The notes beneath the pieces were generated by a model. That model saw only the letters and a program-made list of their open reading frames with translations. It was not told the DNA's origin and searched no databases. From positions 75,314,450 through 75,378,449 of the forward strand of contig OX123187.2 in assembly GCA_944739405.2 (NCBI GenBank): a stretch of DNA of 64,000 nucleotides. The letters are read 5' to 3'. Shown here piece by piece: positions 1 through 9,951 of this stretch (the first letter of the stretch is position 1; each line of letters opens with the position of its first letter). Origin of the DNA: Euclidia mi (taxonomy: Eukaryota > Arthropoda > Insecta > Lepidoptera > Erebidae). The position numbers and the translations under genes were made by a program.

Positions 1-393
1 AGCATAGAACTGATTAATATATTCCATAAACTAATAGCATAGTGATGGAATTTAAACTGATCGTAACGCCAACATCTTTTTATTGAATCCGGCTACTTAC
101 TAGTGTTGCAAAAGTCTATACTTCTATAGGTTCCAGTATCTTCAGAACTCCATTATCAAATTCGAAACCTTGTTGACTATTGGATTTTTTTACCAGGATA
201 CTGCGGCTTGTTCTATTAATAAAACATGTTTATAGCAGTCGATGCTCCTACAAACAAGTTATCACCAACCTTGAACACACACCTTAATATAGGTTTATTT
301 ATCCTGAGTTTTATTGCATAAACTTTCGCAAAGTCAACATATAAAGGAAACATTATTGTTATCTTTCACATACTTTATCAGTGTACAAAACTG
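1..393. other. Upstream flank, nothing recognised
   Basis: AT-rich sequence upstream of the first gene. I see no open reading frame, repeat family or RNA gene here. It presumably holds upstream regulatory sequence of the gene at 456, but no site can be named. Confidence 0.4.
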
Positions 394-428
394 TATAAAA
401 TGTCAATGGTTTTTATCATTCTTAGTTG
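394..428 (+). promoter_or_regulatory. Core promoter: TATA box and initiator-like site
   Basis: TATAAAA lies at 394-400, and an initiator-like TTAGTT at 422-427 sits about 28-30 bases further on, the usual TATA-to-start spacing. The start codon follows at 456, which would give a 5' UTR of about 30 bases. The transcription start is inferred from this spacing only. Confidence 0.55.
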
Positions 429-455
429 AACTGCAGTGCGTAGTGGTTGGCAAAA

Positions 456-3400
456 ATGTTTTTTAAAATTATTGTTTTTATCGCGTTCGTCAGTGTTGTG
501 GCTTCGGATTCCGTTCAGGAGGAATTGAAAGCCGTATATCAATGTAAGTAATAATTGTCGATGAACACGCTAGTTTTTTTTAAGTAGTAAGTAGTTGTTT
601 AGTGTTGTAATCGGTTGCGTTCGTGGTAATTGGTTTGCTTTCGATAACTTGAGGGTTATTAGTTTATTTAGGTTTTAATTTTGTTTATTTTGTGATTATC
701 TGTTTTATAACCAATGAATAGTGGTGCAATTTAAGAATTAAAAACATAAGAGTGATTAAATTGTCAAGTAACCATAAAATTGAGAAATAAAACATGATGG
801 ACCTTTTTATAAGACACGTATAAAATAAGCAATTGGATATTATTAGTTGAAATTATATTAGATAATATTAGTTATCTATGAGCGTTAAGTTGTTATTATT
901 GACTAATCATTACTTTTGGTATAAAACATGTGAATATATAAAATGCTTAGTAAAAATTTGAATTGGAACAAATAACTTTCTTATTAGATAGATGTCCTAA
1001 AATAAAAATAATATTTAGTCATAACTATTTAATTATTCCAGGCATATTTACAGATTTAACATAAACATTGGTACATTAATTCGAAAATACATAGTGCATA
1101 TGCTACTCTAATTAATATTAATCTATCTAATTACACAAGAAAGCGGCACCGTCCAGGATAAAATGTTTAAGTGATGTTACCGGGATATCTCTAAAACAAT
1201 GATGATTATGCCCAACATTTTATGAATCTTGGAATACTTTTGGGTTATATTTTGTCCTTGTTTTGAATGATATGTTTAACATTATAATACCAGTTAATAT
1301 TATATGTTGGCCGTTCGTCTCGCAGCATAAATGTGCGCGTGGGATTGGGAGGTCTCGTGTTCGATTCCCGGGTCGGGCAAAGCGTTACTGGGTTTTTCCG
1401 TTATGAAATTCTCAGTAGCAGCACGGAGTCTGGTAATGTGCCCGGTACCTATTACGTGGAACCTAAAAATTCATGGTGAAATGTGGGTGTAATATTTCAC
1501 CGCTGCCTACCCCTTCGGGGATACAGGCGTGAGTCTATAAATAAAAGAATTAACATTATATCGGGTCTTAACCGCGTTCACGAATTTAAAATAACAATAA
1601 CGACTCAGACTGGTTAAATAAACTAGCATAGTGTATACAAATCTCAAAAGTTTTAAACCCATTAGGACTACGCTTAAGTTCTTTGAATTTGGCCAAAGAA
1701 AATTGGAATAGGTCCAAAGTGTGTAGATCTTTAGTTACTTATATATGTTTCTTGAACTTATCAAATATATGACTGCCTTAGTGGTCCAGTGGATAGCGTA
1801 TGCGACTGCTGATCGGAGGTCCCGGGTGCGATTCCCGGGTCAGGCAAAAGTATTACTGAGTTTTCCCGAATTCTCAGTAGCAGCACGGAGTCTGGTGATG
1901 ACTGTGCCCGGTAACGGCAATAAGCGCGCTCCCTATTACGTGGGACCTAAAAATTCATGGCGAAATGTGGGTGTAATATTACACCTCTGCCTACCCCTTC
2001 GGGGACACAGGCGTGAGCCTATAAAAAAAAACAAATATATTTAGTAAAGAAACTACTTATTTTATTTGTTCTTTGCAGCCCATGGGGAACCGTTCTTCGA
2101 GTTACCGTGCATGTTGATAGGTGGCAGATGTGCGAAGGAAGACAGTTGTCCCGAAGACTCTAAGGTAGTTACCAAAGGCCTGTGTCCAGTACAACAGGCA
2201 GATGGCTACGAATGCTGCAAACCTGGTAAGTTCATTTAAAGTGAATTCGCGACTCTATTGCATAATGAAAAATAAGGTATAATATTCCAATCAAGCTTTT
2301 TTTACTTATCTAGTTACGAAAATGCGATTTAGTGATGAGTTGTCTAAATTGATTACTTTTGCAGCACAATGATTGTCCAGATAGAGATAGGCTAGGCGAT
2401 TTTTTTAAAGTTCAACACGATGGCTAGCACTATATGCTCACACCTGTGTTCGATTGCCAAGTAAATAAAAAAAGCAGCTTGCGCACGTTTTCTTGTAGAT
2501 ATACAATTAGTTAATTCATCATCACCCAGTCACACAGGCAGTCCACTGCCAAACATACTCTTCTCCTAATTTGCGTCACAAATCATTGTTCTATACGACG
2601 TTGGACAGGCAAGTTGATGTCGAGTTCTCAGTCTATTCGCAAAGACACCATTTGCTTTTTTTTTTCTTTTCATAGTAATAGGCGGCAAACGAGCAGACGG
2701 ATCGCCTGATGATAAGCAATTACCGCCGATCATGGACACGAGCAACACCACAGGAGTCACAAGTGCGTTGCGGCCCTTTGGGGTCGGGAAATGGGATAGG
2801 ATGAGGAGTGAGACGAAGGAGAAGGAATAGGGCCGCCGGCACTCTCATTCACCGAACGAAACGCAACAGTTTAGGTACTGTTACTTTACGTCGATTTTCT
2901 GTGAGAGGGTAGTACTTCCCCGGTTGAGCCGGCTTGCTGATTCATGCTGAAATCAGCAAAGCTCTACTACCGTGAGAATATATAATAATATGAGTTGCTT
3001 TATGTATTAAGAAAATACATGAAGCAAGTCGCCACTTCGCCTCGCAGTCGCCTCTTGCGCTACCCAAGTAATGAAATGAGGTAGTGACACTTTGTATAAG
3101 TATCCCTCACCACATGGTTATCCATGTCGAAGACATTGAAATTGAAGTCTGAGGCCCAGTTTCACCATCTATGTATAGGCCACATCTGCAAGATAATACC
3201 AAAAGTCGAACAAAATTTGTGTGATATATTTGACATTCAATATGAACTTATCAGGCAGAGCTGCAACTGCTGGCCATTAGTCTTCTCAGTATTAGTTGTA
3301 TCAATGTCTATAAGTCTGCCCCCATGCAGGTTTTCTTTCTTGCGAATATTTTATACCTATAGAACAAGAAAACATATTAATTATTAATATCATTGTCATA

Positions 3401-3593
3401 ATAGCATTGTCGAATTTCAGACACACCTGTTACAAGTGTATCACACAATCTTTCAGAGGAGCCCAATATAAGGTGCCGCGCGAGAGGTGGAGAATGTGTG
3501 TCAACTGAAGAATTCCAGTGCCCAGATTTCTTGACGGTCCGACACGCAACCGATTGTGCCAAGGAAGAAGCCTGCTGTATTTTTGTAAAATAA
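456..3593 (+). CDS. Secreted cysteine-rich protein, two-module, U-scoloptoxin(19)-like (three coding exons)
   Basis: The coding exons are 456-543, 2079-2225 and 3421-3593, giving 135 residues. Both introns have GTAAGT donors and AG acceptors and interrupt a codon after its first base (phase 1). Residues 1 to about 17 form a hydrophobic signal peptide (MFFKII...VVA), so the product should be secreted. Exon 2 is symmetric (147 nt) and carries one six-cysteine module: CMLIGGRC, a DSC, GLCPVQQ and a closing ECC. Exon 3 carries a second module: CRARGGEC, two single Cys and a closing ACC, ending IFVK. All 12 cysteines of the mature protein fall in these two modules. The C-x-x-x-GG-x-C, GLCP-x-QQ and CC pattern matches insect proteins usually labelled U-scoloptoxin(19)-like. 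That name comes from centipede venom homologues and does not imply a toxin in a moth. Function is unknown; an extracellular or immune role is only a guess. This is the only intact host gene I see. Confidence 0.78.
1287..1549 (+). mobile_element. tRNA-derived SINE, head type B (in intron 1)
   Basis: This copy lies inside intron 1 of the gene at 456. Its pol III B-box-like GTTCGATTCCCGGG follows a head reading GCATAAATGTGCGCGTGGGATT. The family body has CTCAGTAGCAGCACGGAGTC, and the 3' end has CTACCCCTTCGGGGATACAG followed by an A-rich tail. An 11-base direct repeat TTAACATTATA at 1276-1286 and 1550-1560 is a candidate target-site duplication. About 20 unexplained bases lie between the left repeat and the recognisable head. 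Confidence 0.8.
1771..2031 (+). mobile_element. tRNA-derived SINE, head type A (in intron 1)
   Basis: This copy has A-box-like TGGTCCAGTGGATAGCG and B-box-like GGTGCGATTCCCGGG, then the same body and 3' end as the copy at 1287. A direct repeat CAAATATAT at 1762-1770 and 2032-2040 brackets it exactly and is the likely target duplication. It ends 47 bases before the exon 2 splice acceptor. Confidence 0.88.
2675..2992. repeat. Dispersed lepidopteran repeat (GGCAAACGAGCAGACGGATC type) in intron 2
   Basis: The stretch GGCAAACGAGCAGACGGATC with a following CGCCTGATG is a familiar interspersed repeat of moth genomes. The right part, with CTTCCCCGGTTGAGCCGG, belongs to the same kind of unit. No reading frame is evident. 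I cannot assign it to a transposon class. It lies wholly inside intron 2. Confidence 0.55.
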
Positions 3594-3594
3594 A
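3589..3594 (+). terminator. Poly(A) signal overlapping the stop codon
   Basis: AATAAA at 3589-3594 shares its TAA with the stop codon of the cysteine-rich protein gene (3591-3593). A GT-rich stretch (TGTGTGTTTATTTTTT) follows about 20 bases later, as expected downstream of a cleavage site. The 3' UTR would be very short. Confidence 0.6.
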
Positions 3595-3782
3595 TTATTT
3601 TAACATTTTTTCAATGTGTGTTTATTTTTTATGCAAATCGTGGCAAATATGATTTGAGGGTGGATTTTGAAGATGAAATCCCAAATTGCATAATTCATCC
3701 GTTCCATAAGGAAATCTAGCTAAAAAGCATTGAGACAGCATAAAAAAAACAAGAGAGACAATATAGCATAAAAGGCTCTATA

Positions 3783-3989
3783 TCCAATACTAATATGTAA
3801 AGCTGAAGAGTTGTTTGTTTTGGTTGTGCGCGCTAATTTCAAGAACTACTAGCCCGATTTGAAAACTTCTTTTAGTGTTAGATAGCCCATGTATCGAGGA
3901 AGACTATAGGCTATATAACATTACGCTATGAGCCACGGGAGCGGAGCAGTAGCCTTAAATAACGCGGGTGTAACCGTAGGCTCTTCTAA
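3783..3989 (+). mobile_element. Helitron-like non-autonomous element, family H2
   Basis: The element starts TCCAATACTAATATG after an A and ends TTCTAA before a T, the Helitron pattern of 5'-TC, 3'-CTRR and insertion between A and T. The interior has GCTGAAGAG, a TTTGTTT run and a segment beginning TAGATAGCCCATGTATCGAGG. A reverse copy lies at 9087-9297. There is no coding capacity. Confidence 0.6.
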
Positions 3990-4110
3990 TTATACTAATA
4001 TAATGAAGCTGAAAAATTTGTTTGTTTCATTGAATCTCAGTATTTGTTTGTAATCTCAGGAACTACGGATTCAATTTGAATAATATTTTTTATGTTTGAT
4101 AGTCAAATTT
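3990..4110 (+). mobile_element. Partial second H2 copy, head to tail with the first
   Basis: Directly after the first copy comes a second 5' portion (TATACTAATATAATGAAGC, then CTCAGGAACTACGGATTC), which fades near 4110. This head-to-tail pairing could come from a second insertion at or near the end of the first copy. Confidence 0.45.
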
Positions 4111-4216
4111 TTTTATAACTTCTATTGACACTGCAAATACAACGCACAATACAACAAATACAATACATACATAGTTGTCAACTAATACACATACAAAGCA
4201 CAGCTATTACATATAA

Positions 4217-4423
4217 TCTAAATATATAAAATCCTTGCGTTACTTACTGACTGACAGACACGCTACAGCCGAAACTATTCAGCGCAGGAAGCTTAAATTT
4301 GGCATGTATGTTCCTTTGGGACCGTAGGGGTGCACTAAGAAGGGATTTCTCGAAATTCCCAAGGGTATCGGCCAAAACGGGTAAATTTAAAAAAATGCAG
4401 GCGTAGCTGCTGGCATCCTCTAG
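4217..4423 (+). mobile_element. Helitron-like non-autonomous element, family H1
   Basis: 207 bp. It begins TCTAAATATATAAAATCC after an A and ends CCTCTAG before a T. The interior has TTGCGTTAC, GACTGACAGACACGCTACAG, GAAATTCCC and CAAAACGGG. Full-length copies of the same size lie at 40220-40426 and 56128-56334, with decayed ones at 6644 and 31915. Confidence 0.65.
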
Positions 4424-4594
4424 TCCGTTATAAACTTCGTAAACATTGTTAATGTTACTGTACGTCGCAATCGATGTGACAGTACGGTTCACAATCAGCT
4501 TGTGATCGGTCGTGGCCACACGATCGCTGTTCTTCCTTGCGCACACGCAACTTTTATCGAGAAAGATTGTAGGATATTATGTCACCACGCATTA

Positions 4595-4673
4595 ATATAT
4601 GAGCTACGGGAGCGGAGTAGGAGTCCTAAATAACGCGGCTATAACTGCGGGCTGGCAGTCTAGATATAAATAT
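4595..4673 (+). mobile_element. 3' fragment of an H2 Helitron-like element
   Basis: GAGCTACGGGAGCGGAGTAG, then a decayed version of the H2 3' end finishing GGCAGTCTAG. Only the last ~80 bp of the family are present. Confidence 0.5.
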
Positions 4674-4873
4674 AATGGCAGTACTAAGCGATGAGCATCT
4701 AAACAAGGGAAATACTGAACGGTGGCGTGTATGCATGATAAGGCCATGTAGTCTTCCAAGTCCTATGGGATACTGGCTCTAGTCTATCGTCTATATAGTA
4801 AGTACTTGCGAAAGTTCGAGTTACTAAGTTTCCGCCAGGTTAGTAACAAACAGACTTTATGATACGTCTTTAT

Positions 4874-4926
4874 TAGGGTTCCGTACCTAAAAGGTAAAAA
4901 ACGGAACCCTATTACTAAGCCTCCGC

Positions 4927-4978
<52 letters not shown>

Positions 4979-5412
4979 ACCAGGCTGTATCTCATAAACC
5001 ATGATAGCTAGAAAGCTGAAATTTTCACAAATGATGTATTTCGGTTGCCGCTATAACAACAAATACTAAAAATTAAAAAAAATTAAATATTAAGGGGGGG
5101 TCCCATACAAAAAACGTGTTTTTTTTCGTATTTTTTGTTCAAAATTACTAACTGTAACAGGTAGACGCTTTAAATTTTTACAGAATATGTAGTTGTATGT
5201 TACCTTTCAAAATAAATAATTAAATTTAAAAAAAATAAATAATAAAGGGGGGCTCCCATACAACAAACGTAATTTTTAAGCAATTTGTTACTCGATATTA
5301 ATAAACAGACACTTATGAAGTATTTAAGTATACATACAACGAACGTGATTTTCTTTTATAGATGATGGTTCGGAACCCTTCGTGCGCGAGTTCGACTCGC
5401 ACTTGCCCAATT
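4874..5412. repeat. Unclassified ~0.54 kb dispersed repeat bounded by GGGTTCCGT and GCACTTGCCC
   Basis: The left end is an inverted pair, AGGGTTCCGTACC and then ACGGAACCCT, followed by the CTGT microsatellite. The right end reads GGAACCCTTCGTGCGCGAG and then TTCGACTCGCACTTGCCC. I recognise both ends as the two borders of one common lepidopteran repeat. A partial copy of the left end lies at 22775-22860. There is no coding capacity. Confidence 0.55.
4926..4978. repeat. (CTGT)n microsatellite
   Basis: About 13 uninterrupted CTGT units inside the repeat at 4874-5412. Moth copies of this repeat often carry a CTGT run at this position, so it is likely length-variable between individuals. Confidence 0.9.
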
Positions 5413-6119
5413 TTTGTAGTATGAAGTTCTGGCCAATGACAGTATTTTATATAGTTAAAGAGTTTGTTCAACTTTGAGGAATTTCACAATTTGAATTTAC
5501 AAAAACCTACCTAAAAAAAATTAATACCAACATTTTTAAACCCAACAAATTCTCAACAATTGAAAAACGAAAGAAAGTGACTAAATATTCATAAAAACTC
5601 TGCAGTAAAGTAAACTTTAAAGTCATTTTAACTCCCCAGTTTCATAGAAGACTAGAAATTAAAGAAAAATACAGTTATTATTTCTAGTTAATTAAAACTG
5701 TATCTTGAGAACGCAAGATGGCTGGTTTGCATATTAAACCCACCGTGGTATGAAGCTAGTTGCAAGTTGCGAGCTGTAAAATTATCATATTAATACTCTA
5801 AAAGGAAATGTTTGTTGTTTATTATAGACAGAAATACACATGTATTTGTTTATGACAGTAGAGCGAAGGGATATACATTGAACATTATTTCATATACTGA
5901 ATTAATGTTAATTTTGCCCCTAAAAATTATAAGCTGATTTTCATGAAAATTTGGAGACGTAAGTATAATTACTTTTAAAAATATGTATAGCTGCACTTCA
6001 ATTCGACCTTGTACATTCTGTAAAATTTATCTCCAGTTGGCTCTATTTATCATTTTTCTTTACCATTAAATTTAGTGACAATGTCGTTGCAAAAAGTCAC
6101 TTTCATTTAAATCCACGGT
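5413..6119. other. AT-rich spacer, nothing recognised
   Basis: No reading frame, splice pattern or known repeat seen on either strand. Confidence 0.4.
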
Positions 6120-6123
6120 GTTC

Positions 6124-6456
6124 ATCAACGGCCCTGTATATAAACTGTCCCACTGCTGGGCACGGGGCTTTTCTCACTATGAGAAGGGTAAGGCCATAGT
6201 CTACCACGCTGGCCAAGTGCGGGTTGGTTTGGAGAACTCTCAGATATGCAGGTTTCCTCACGATGTTTTCCTTAACCGTTAAGCAAGCGATAATTAAAAA
6301 TTTTATACGCACTTATGTGCGTATTAAATTTTTAATTATCGCTGTTGACTTTTCGAAGCTATCTTCGAAAAGTCATTGATGCCGCCGCGCCGTGGATTCG
6401 AACCAGAGACACTCTGCGTAGCATTTCGCCCGCCTCTCCACTAGGCTATCGCTGCT
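6124..6456 (-). mobile_element. tRNA-derived SINE, family D (CCCACTGCTGGGC type)
   Basis: Read on the minus strand, the head has an A-box-like TAGCCTAGTGG and a B-box-like GGTTCGAATCC. The body runs through CATCGTGAGGAAACCTGCAT to a 3' end with GTGCCCAGCAGTGGGAC. A plus-strand copy at 58805 ends in (GAT)n. The middle has been rebuilt by two adjacent hairpins (see 6287-6375), not seen in the copy at 58805. Confidence 0.6.
6287..6375. repeat. Two adjacent hairpin inverted repeats inside a SINE
   Basis: The first arm, 6287-6312, is the reverse complement of 6317-6342 with one mismatch in 26 and a 4-nt loop. The second, 6346-6358, is the exact reverse complement of 6363-6375 (13 bp) with a 4-nt loop. 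Confidence 0.9.
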
Positions 6457-6643
6457 ATTCGGCCTATTCACGGTGTTCATTGAGTCTAAAAGCTTCGAAA
6501 AATATTAACTTATTAAATATTATATAATATGAAGCATCTGCCTTTGACCTTTTCAACCCTGTGTGGCCGTCAACACGAGAAGAAGAAAATGAAGAACCCT
6601 TAAGGATAACAATATTCTACAGCTAAATCAAAATCTTCTGTAT

Positions 6644-6832
6644 ATAAAATTCATGCGTTACTGATTGACTGACAGACAAGGCACAGCATAAACTATTAAG
6701 CACCAGAGGCTTGTTCGTTGGGAACCATAAGGGTGCAATAAAAAGAAGAAATTCACCGAAATTTCCTCGGGATCGGGCTGAAACGTTTAACCTAAAATAA
6801 AATGTGCTAGGGTTACTGCGAGGATCCTCTAT
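6644..6832 (+). mobile_element. Decayed H1 Helitron-like copy
   Basis: It starts TCTTCTGTATATAAAATTCA after an A, followed by GCGTTACTGATTGACTGACA, GGGAACCATAAGGGTGCA and CGGGATCGGGCTGAAACG. The 3' end is degenerate (CTAT instead of CTAG, before a T). Confidence 0.5.
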
Positions 6833-6951
6833 TAAGTAGATAAATATTACTGTATATTTTTATAAGTGTGTGGTTCCACTAACTGTCAATTAATTTATAA
6901 AATAACGGAGAAGAGTCACTGTGAGCGACTTTTAATAAATTTTTACTGTTA

Positions 6952-7186
6952 TCACTACATTATATAAAACAAAGTCTGTCTTCAGTCTGTCTGCCCCTAT
7001 GTATGCTGAAATCTTAAAAACTACGCACCGGATTTTAATGCGGATTTTTTTAATAATATAATATTATATTCTACCACATACACACATCACCATATAGTCC
7101 CAAACTAAGCAGAGCTTGAACTAATAGATAGAACGATACAAGAGGAAGGTTTATAATTATGTATAATTGACGCGGGCGAGGTCTAG
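6952..7186 (+). mobile_element. Helitron-like non-autonomous element, family H3
   Basis: It starts TCACTACATT after an A and ends GAGGTCTAG before a T. The interior has AAAGTCTGTC, TATGTATGCTGAAATC and CGGATTTTAATGCGG. About 70 bp around 7050-7122 (containing AACTAAGCAGAGCTTG) are extra relative to the copy at 32148. They match, in reverse, the 3' part of the SINE at 42396, so a SINE tail appears to be embedded here. Confidence 0.55.
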
Positions 7187-7335
7187 TTAAAAATATAAAG
7201 ATTGAAGTGTTTCTTAAAAATTTATATTTCAATTACTTCACAGATTAATAATGTTTAATTAAAATTATGGTGTAGTTGATATTATACGGCATATTTAAAT
7301 AAATTTCTAGGTAAACAGCAATCCAGCAATCACCT

Positions 7336-7419
7336 CCCCCCGTGGGATCTCCACCTTGTCGTGGTGGGGGGCTCAGTATCCGTGGATTGGTCACCCGCGG
7401 TGAAGCTAAGAGAGATCCC
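7336..7419 (+). ncRNA. HDV-like self-cleaving ribozyme candidate, copy 1
   Basis: 84 nt that fold by hand into the double-pseudoknot HDV order. P1 is 7336-7341 (six C) with 7366-7371 (six G). P2 is 7344-7351 (GGGATCTC) with 7412-7419 (GAGATCCC). P3 is 7353-7355 (ACC) with 7363-7365 (GGT), with a 7-nt loop TTGTCGT. P4 is 7380-7385 with 7395-7400, including one G-U pair. The joining strand before the P2 3' side reads GAAGCTAAGA; its C at 7406 sits where the catalytic C of HDV lies (GGCUAAGG in the antigenomic ribozyme). Cleavage would fall just before C7336. A leading C instead of the usual G is unusual. Confidence 0.72.
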
Positions 7420-7927
7420 GACGCTCCGCGTGGGCTTAGAGGGGCCTGCGCAGGATGCGTCCAACGATGCGGGTGCGGGGGACAGTACTGTCTGTCCCTC
7501 GGAGTCGGGCGCGGTCGCGGGAGGAGAGGCGTGTCGGTGTTGCGTTGCCGCGCGCCCTATCTCCCGCGACCAAATGGAGGCGCACCATTCGATGCGTCGC
7601 GGTGGGGCCGCAGAGGAAGAGGAGATGCGGTGTTGCGTTGCCGTCCTCCCTATCCTCTGCCTCCGCTGGGTGTTTTGGCGGCGGAGCCCAACACTTTAAT
7701 CCGACGCCAAGGGGGTTTTGTTCGGGGCCCGCCTGACCATCTGGCGGTCCAATACCCGTCGGAGGGTAGCGACAAATGCTTCGGCGATACCCTACCCTCC
7801 GACACACGGGTACATGAGAAAGTCGAGGTGGTTTTTAGTGGAAACATCACATACCCGGAGTATGTGATGTTCTCATTTCCCCCAAGAGTCGGAGATCCGA
7901 AGCGATTTTCCACCTCGTAAAAAAAAA
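7336..7927 (+). mobile_element. GC-rich non-autonomous retroelement with 5' HDV-like ribozyme, copy 1
   Basis: A ~0.6 kb GC-rich block in AT-rich surroundings. It begins with the ribozyme fold (7336-7419), runs through GGATGCGTCCAACG, TTGCGTTGCCGCGCGCCCTA and GGGTGTTTTGGCGGCGGAGC, and ends in GGTTTTTAGT, a hairpin, CCACCTCG and a poly(A) run at 7919-7927. A second copy is at 11394. The first ~500 bp match well, but the last ~90 bp differ between the copies apart from short blocks. The layout (ribozyme, GC-rich leader, poly(A)) is that of a non-LTR retrotransposon whose reading frames were deleted. Reading frames found in it are not conserved between copies and I treat them as chance. No target duplication was found for this copy. 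Confidence 0.7.
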
Positions 7928-8304
7928 CACAAAGAAATCTAATTAAGCAAAATGACTACTAATAAGTTCTCAGCTTTACTGAATTTCTCTCTTGCTTTAT
8001 ATATAACGTTGGATTTATTTAATTATTATTAAAAGCATCTAACCAAAAGTCAAAATTTTTTAACTTCAGAATGTACAGCAATTTTCTTAAATTAAGTATA
8101 AACGAAATTTTACTAGAAAATTAAAAATATCTAGGATCGCTCAAGAGATTTCAGTTTCAGTTTTCTTAATTAGATTAAAATTGTATTATGGAGTGAAATA
8201 GAGGTTTCCAAATACAGATAAGTGTTCGCCTATAAAAAGTGTGTTTGAGGATGTTTGACTGTTTCAATGCTTTTTATTATTTTGTGAGCACACCAACTTC
8301 TATT
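7928..8304. other. AT-rich spacer, nothing recognised
   Basis: No gene or repeat family recognised. Confidence 0.4.
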
Positions 8305-8480
8305 AAGTACTAACTGTTCCCCGCGGTTACACCTGAAATATTTTCCGTGTCTCTATATAGGTACAGAGCTCCCTACCTCCCTACCTACAAATTCCTCTAT
8401 CTTTTAGCCAAAGGCTTGTTGAAATCGGTTAAGCCGTTCCAAAGACTACCTCAGAGAAACAGAAAGACAGGGAAACTGTC
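8305..8480 (-). repeat. Decayed dispersed repeat fragment
   Basis: On the minus strand it contains CCGATTTCAACAAGCC and ends GTGTAACCGCGGGGAACAG. This resembles the ends of short lepidopteran Helitron-like or RTE-associated repeats. Class not determined. Confidence 0.3.
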
Positions 8481-8878
8481 TGTCCGTGCGTATGACACAG
8501 TCAACTTATTCCGAAACTATTGAGAGTATTTTGTGAACAGCATCACGATTTGTATACAAAACTGTTTCTGTTCAAGAAATTGACTGTCTGTAGAACAGAA
8601 TGAACTGTCACATACATATTAAATAATAGATCTTTAAATTGAGATTAATTTCTTATACGATTTTCTCTTAAAGTCAATCTTTTGAAAGATAGACGCTTCC
8701 AAAGCGGTAAAATGTGTCCGCATCTAACTTTTAAAATAACAGAGTGAAAGTTTAGAACAAATATTAGCTGTAGATCGTAATAAAAGCTTTCAACGACAAT
8801 TGATTTAAACGAGATGTGGTAATCAGATTTTGAGATATAGCACATTATGACAAATTTTAATAGCAAACTTCGTTTGAG

Positions 8879-8975
8879 CCACAAATTGTCGTTTCCTCAG
8901 GGTGTACTTTGTATTTATTGATTGAATGATTGTACGGTTCCTCGCGACACAGGATTTATTCCTAAGTGGAAGTTG
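8879..8975 (+). mobile_element. 3' fragment of tRNA-derived SINE, family C
   Basis: CACAAATTGTCGTTTC and, further on, TCGCGACACAGGATTT match the 3' half of the fuller copy at 61120-61340. Confidence 0.45.
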
Positions 8976-9086
8976 TATTTTTAAAGAAAAGAAAAAGTTA
9001 CAGTTTTATTGATCTTTTTCGCAGAATACTTACACTAGTGTATAAGTATGTGTACTCTTCTTATCCTACCTAAAATTATTATAGGA

Positions 9087-9297
9087 CTAGATGAGCCCGC
9101 GGTTACACCCAAGTTATTTAAGGCTACTGCTCCGCTCCTGTGGCTCAAAGCGTGATGTTATATAATCTATAGCCTTCCTCGATAAATGGGCTATCTAACA
9201 CTGAAAGAATTTTCTAAATCGGACCAGTAGTTCCTGAGATTAGCGCGTTCAAGAAAACAAACAAACAAACTCTTCAGCTTTATTTATTAGTATAAGA
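9087..9297 (-). mobile_element. Helitron-like non-autonomous element, family H2
   Basis: Read on the minus strand it starts TCTTATACTAATAAATAAAG after an A and ends GGCTCATCTAG before a T. It is the best-preserved H2 copy here, with CGCGCTAATCTCAGGAACTA, GGCTATAGATTATATAAC and GGTGTAACCGCGGGC. Confidence 0.68.
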
Positions 9298-9715
9298 TAT
9301 AGTATTATATTATGTAGGTTACTAATGTAAGGGCAGACATAACAGACAGGATAAAGTTTTTTGGTGAACGCTTGTTCACTCACGGATCTACCACAGTATG
9401 ATAAGCCATACGCGATATGTCCAATTCTATCCTCCCTAGGTAGGGCAAATGGATCATAGATTCTATGCCGCTGCTGTGGCCGGTCACTAGTCGTCTGCGG
9501 AGGGCACTTGGGTATGCTATAGTAAGCTGCAAAATCGTTATTATAGCACTTTTTGAAACAAAAACAAGACTTTGCTTTTCGATACGAATATTATCTTGGA
9601 AAGCATTTCTATATTGAATACACAAACTACGAGAAAAGAACAACAATACTTCAGTTTTGCAAAACCCAACAAAATCTGAATTCTTCAACATGACACACAT
9701 AATGGCTTTATTGCA

Positions 9716-9951
9716 TCACGCCTGTATCCCAAAGGTGTAGCAGAGGTGTGAATTTTTTACCCACATTTCGCCACGTTATTTTTGGTCCCACGTAACAGGG
9801 GCGAGCATATTGCCGTTAATGGGCACATTGCCAGACACTGTGCTGCTAATAAGAATTCGAAAAAAAACTGTAACACTTTTGCAAGACCCGTAAATCAAAC
9901 CCGGGACTTCTCGACCAACAGACGCATACAGCACTGGACCACGGAGGCCGT
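9716..9951 (-). mobile_element. tRNA-derived SINE, head type A
   Basis: A reverse copy of the family at 1771. The 3' end (CACGCCTGTATCCC) lies at the left and the tRNA-like head (CACTGGACCACGGAGG) at the right. The body is more diverged than in the other copies. Confidence 0.8.

Noticed and set aside
1771..1850. tRNA gene
   Set aside because: A- and B-box-like sequences are present, but no cloverleaf can be closed and the unit is a repeated SINE with a body, tail and target duplication. The same holds for all other SINE heads.
4926..4978. CRISPR-like or regulatory repeat
   Set aside because: A simple (CTGT)n microsatellite without spacers.
7342..7920. 192-codon and several overlapping open frames in GC-rich DNA
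   Set aside because: They lie in the ribozyme-headed element, occur in several frames and both strands because of high GC, and are not conserved in the copy at 11394.
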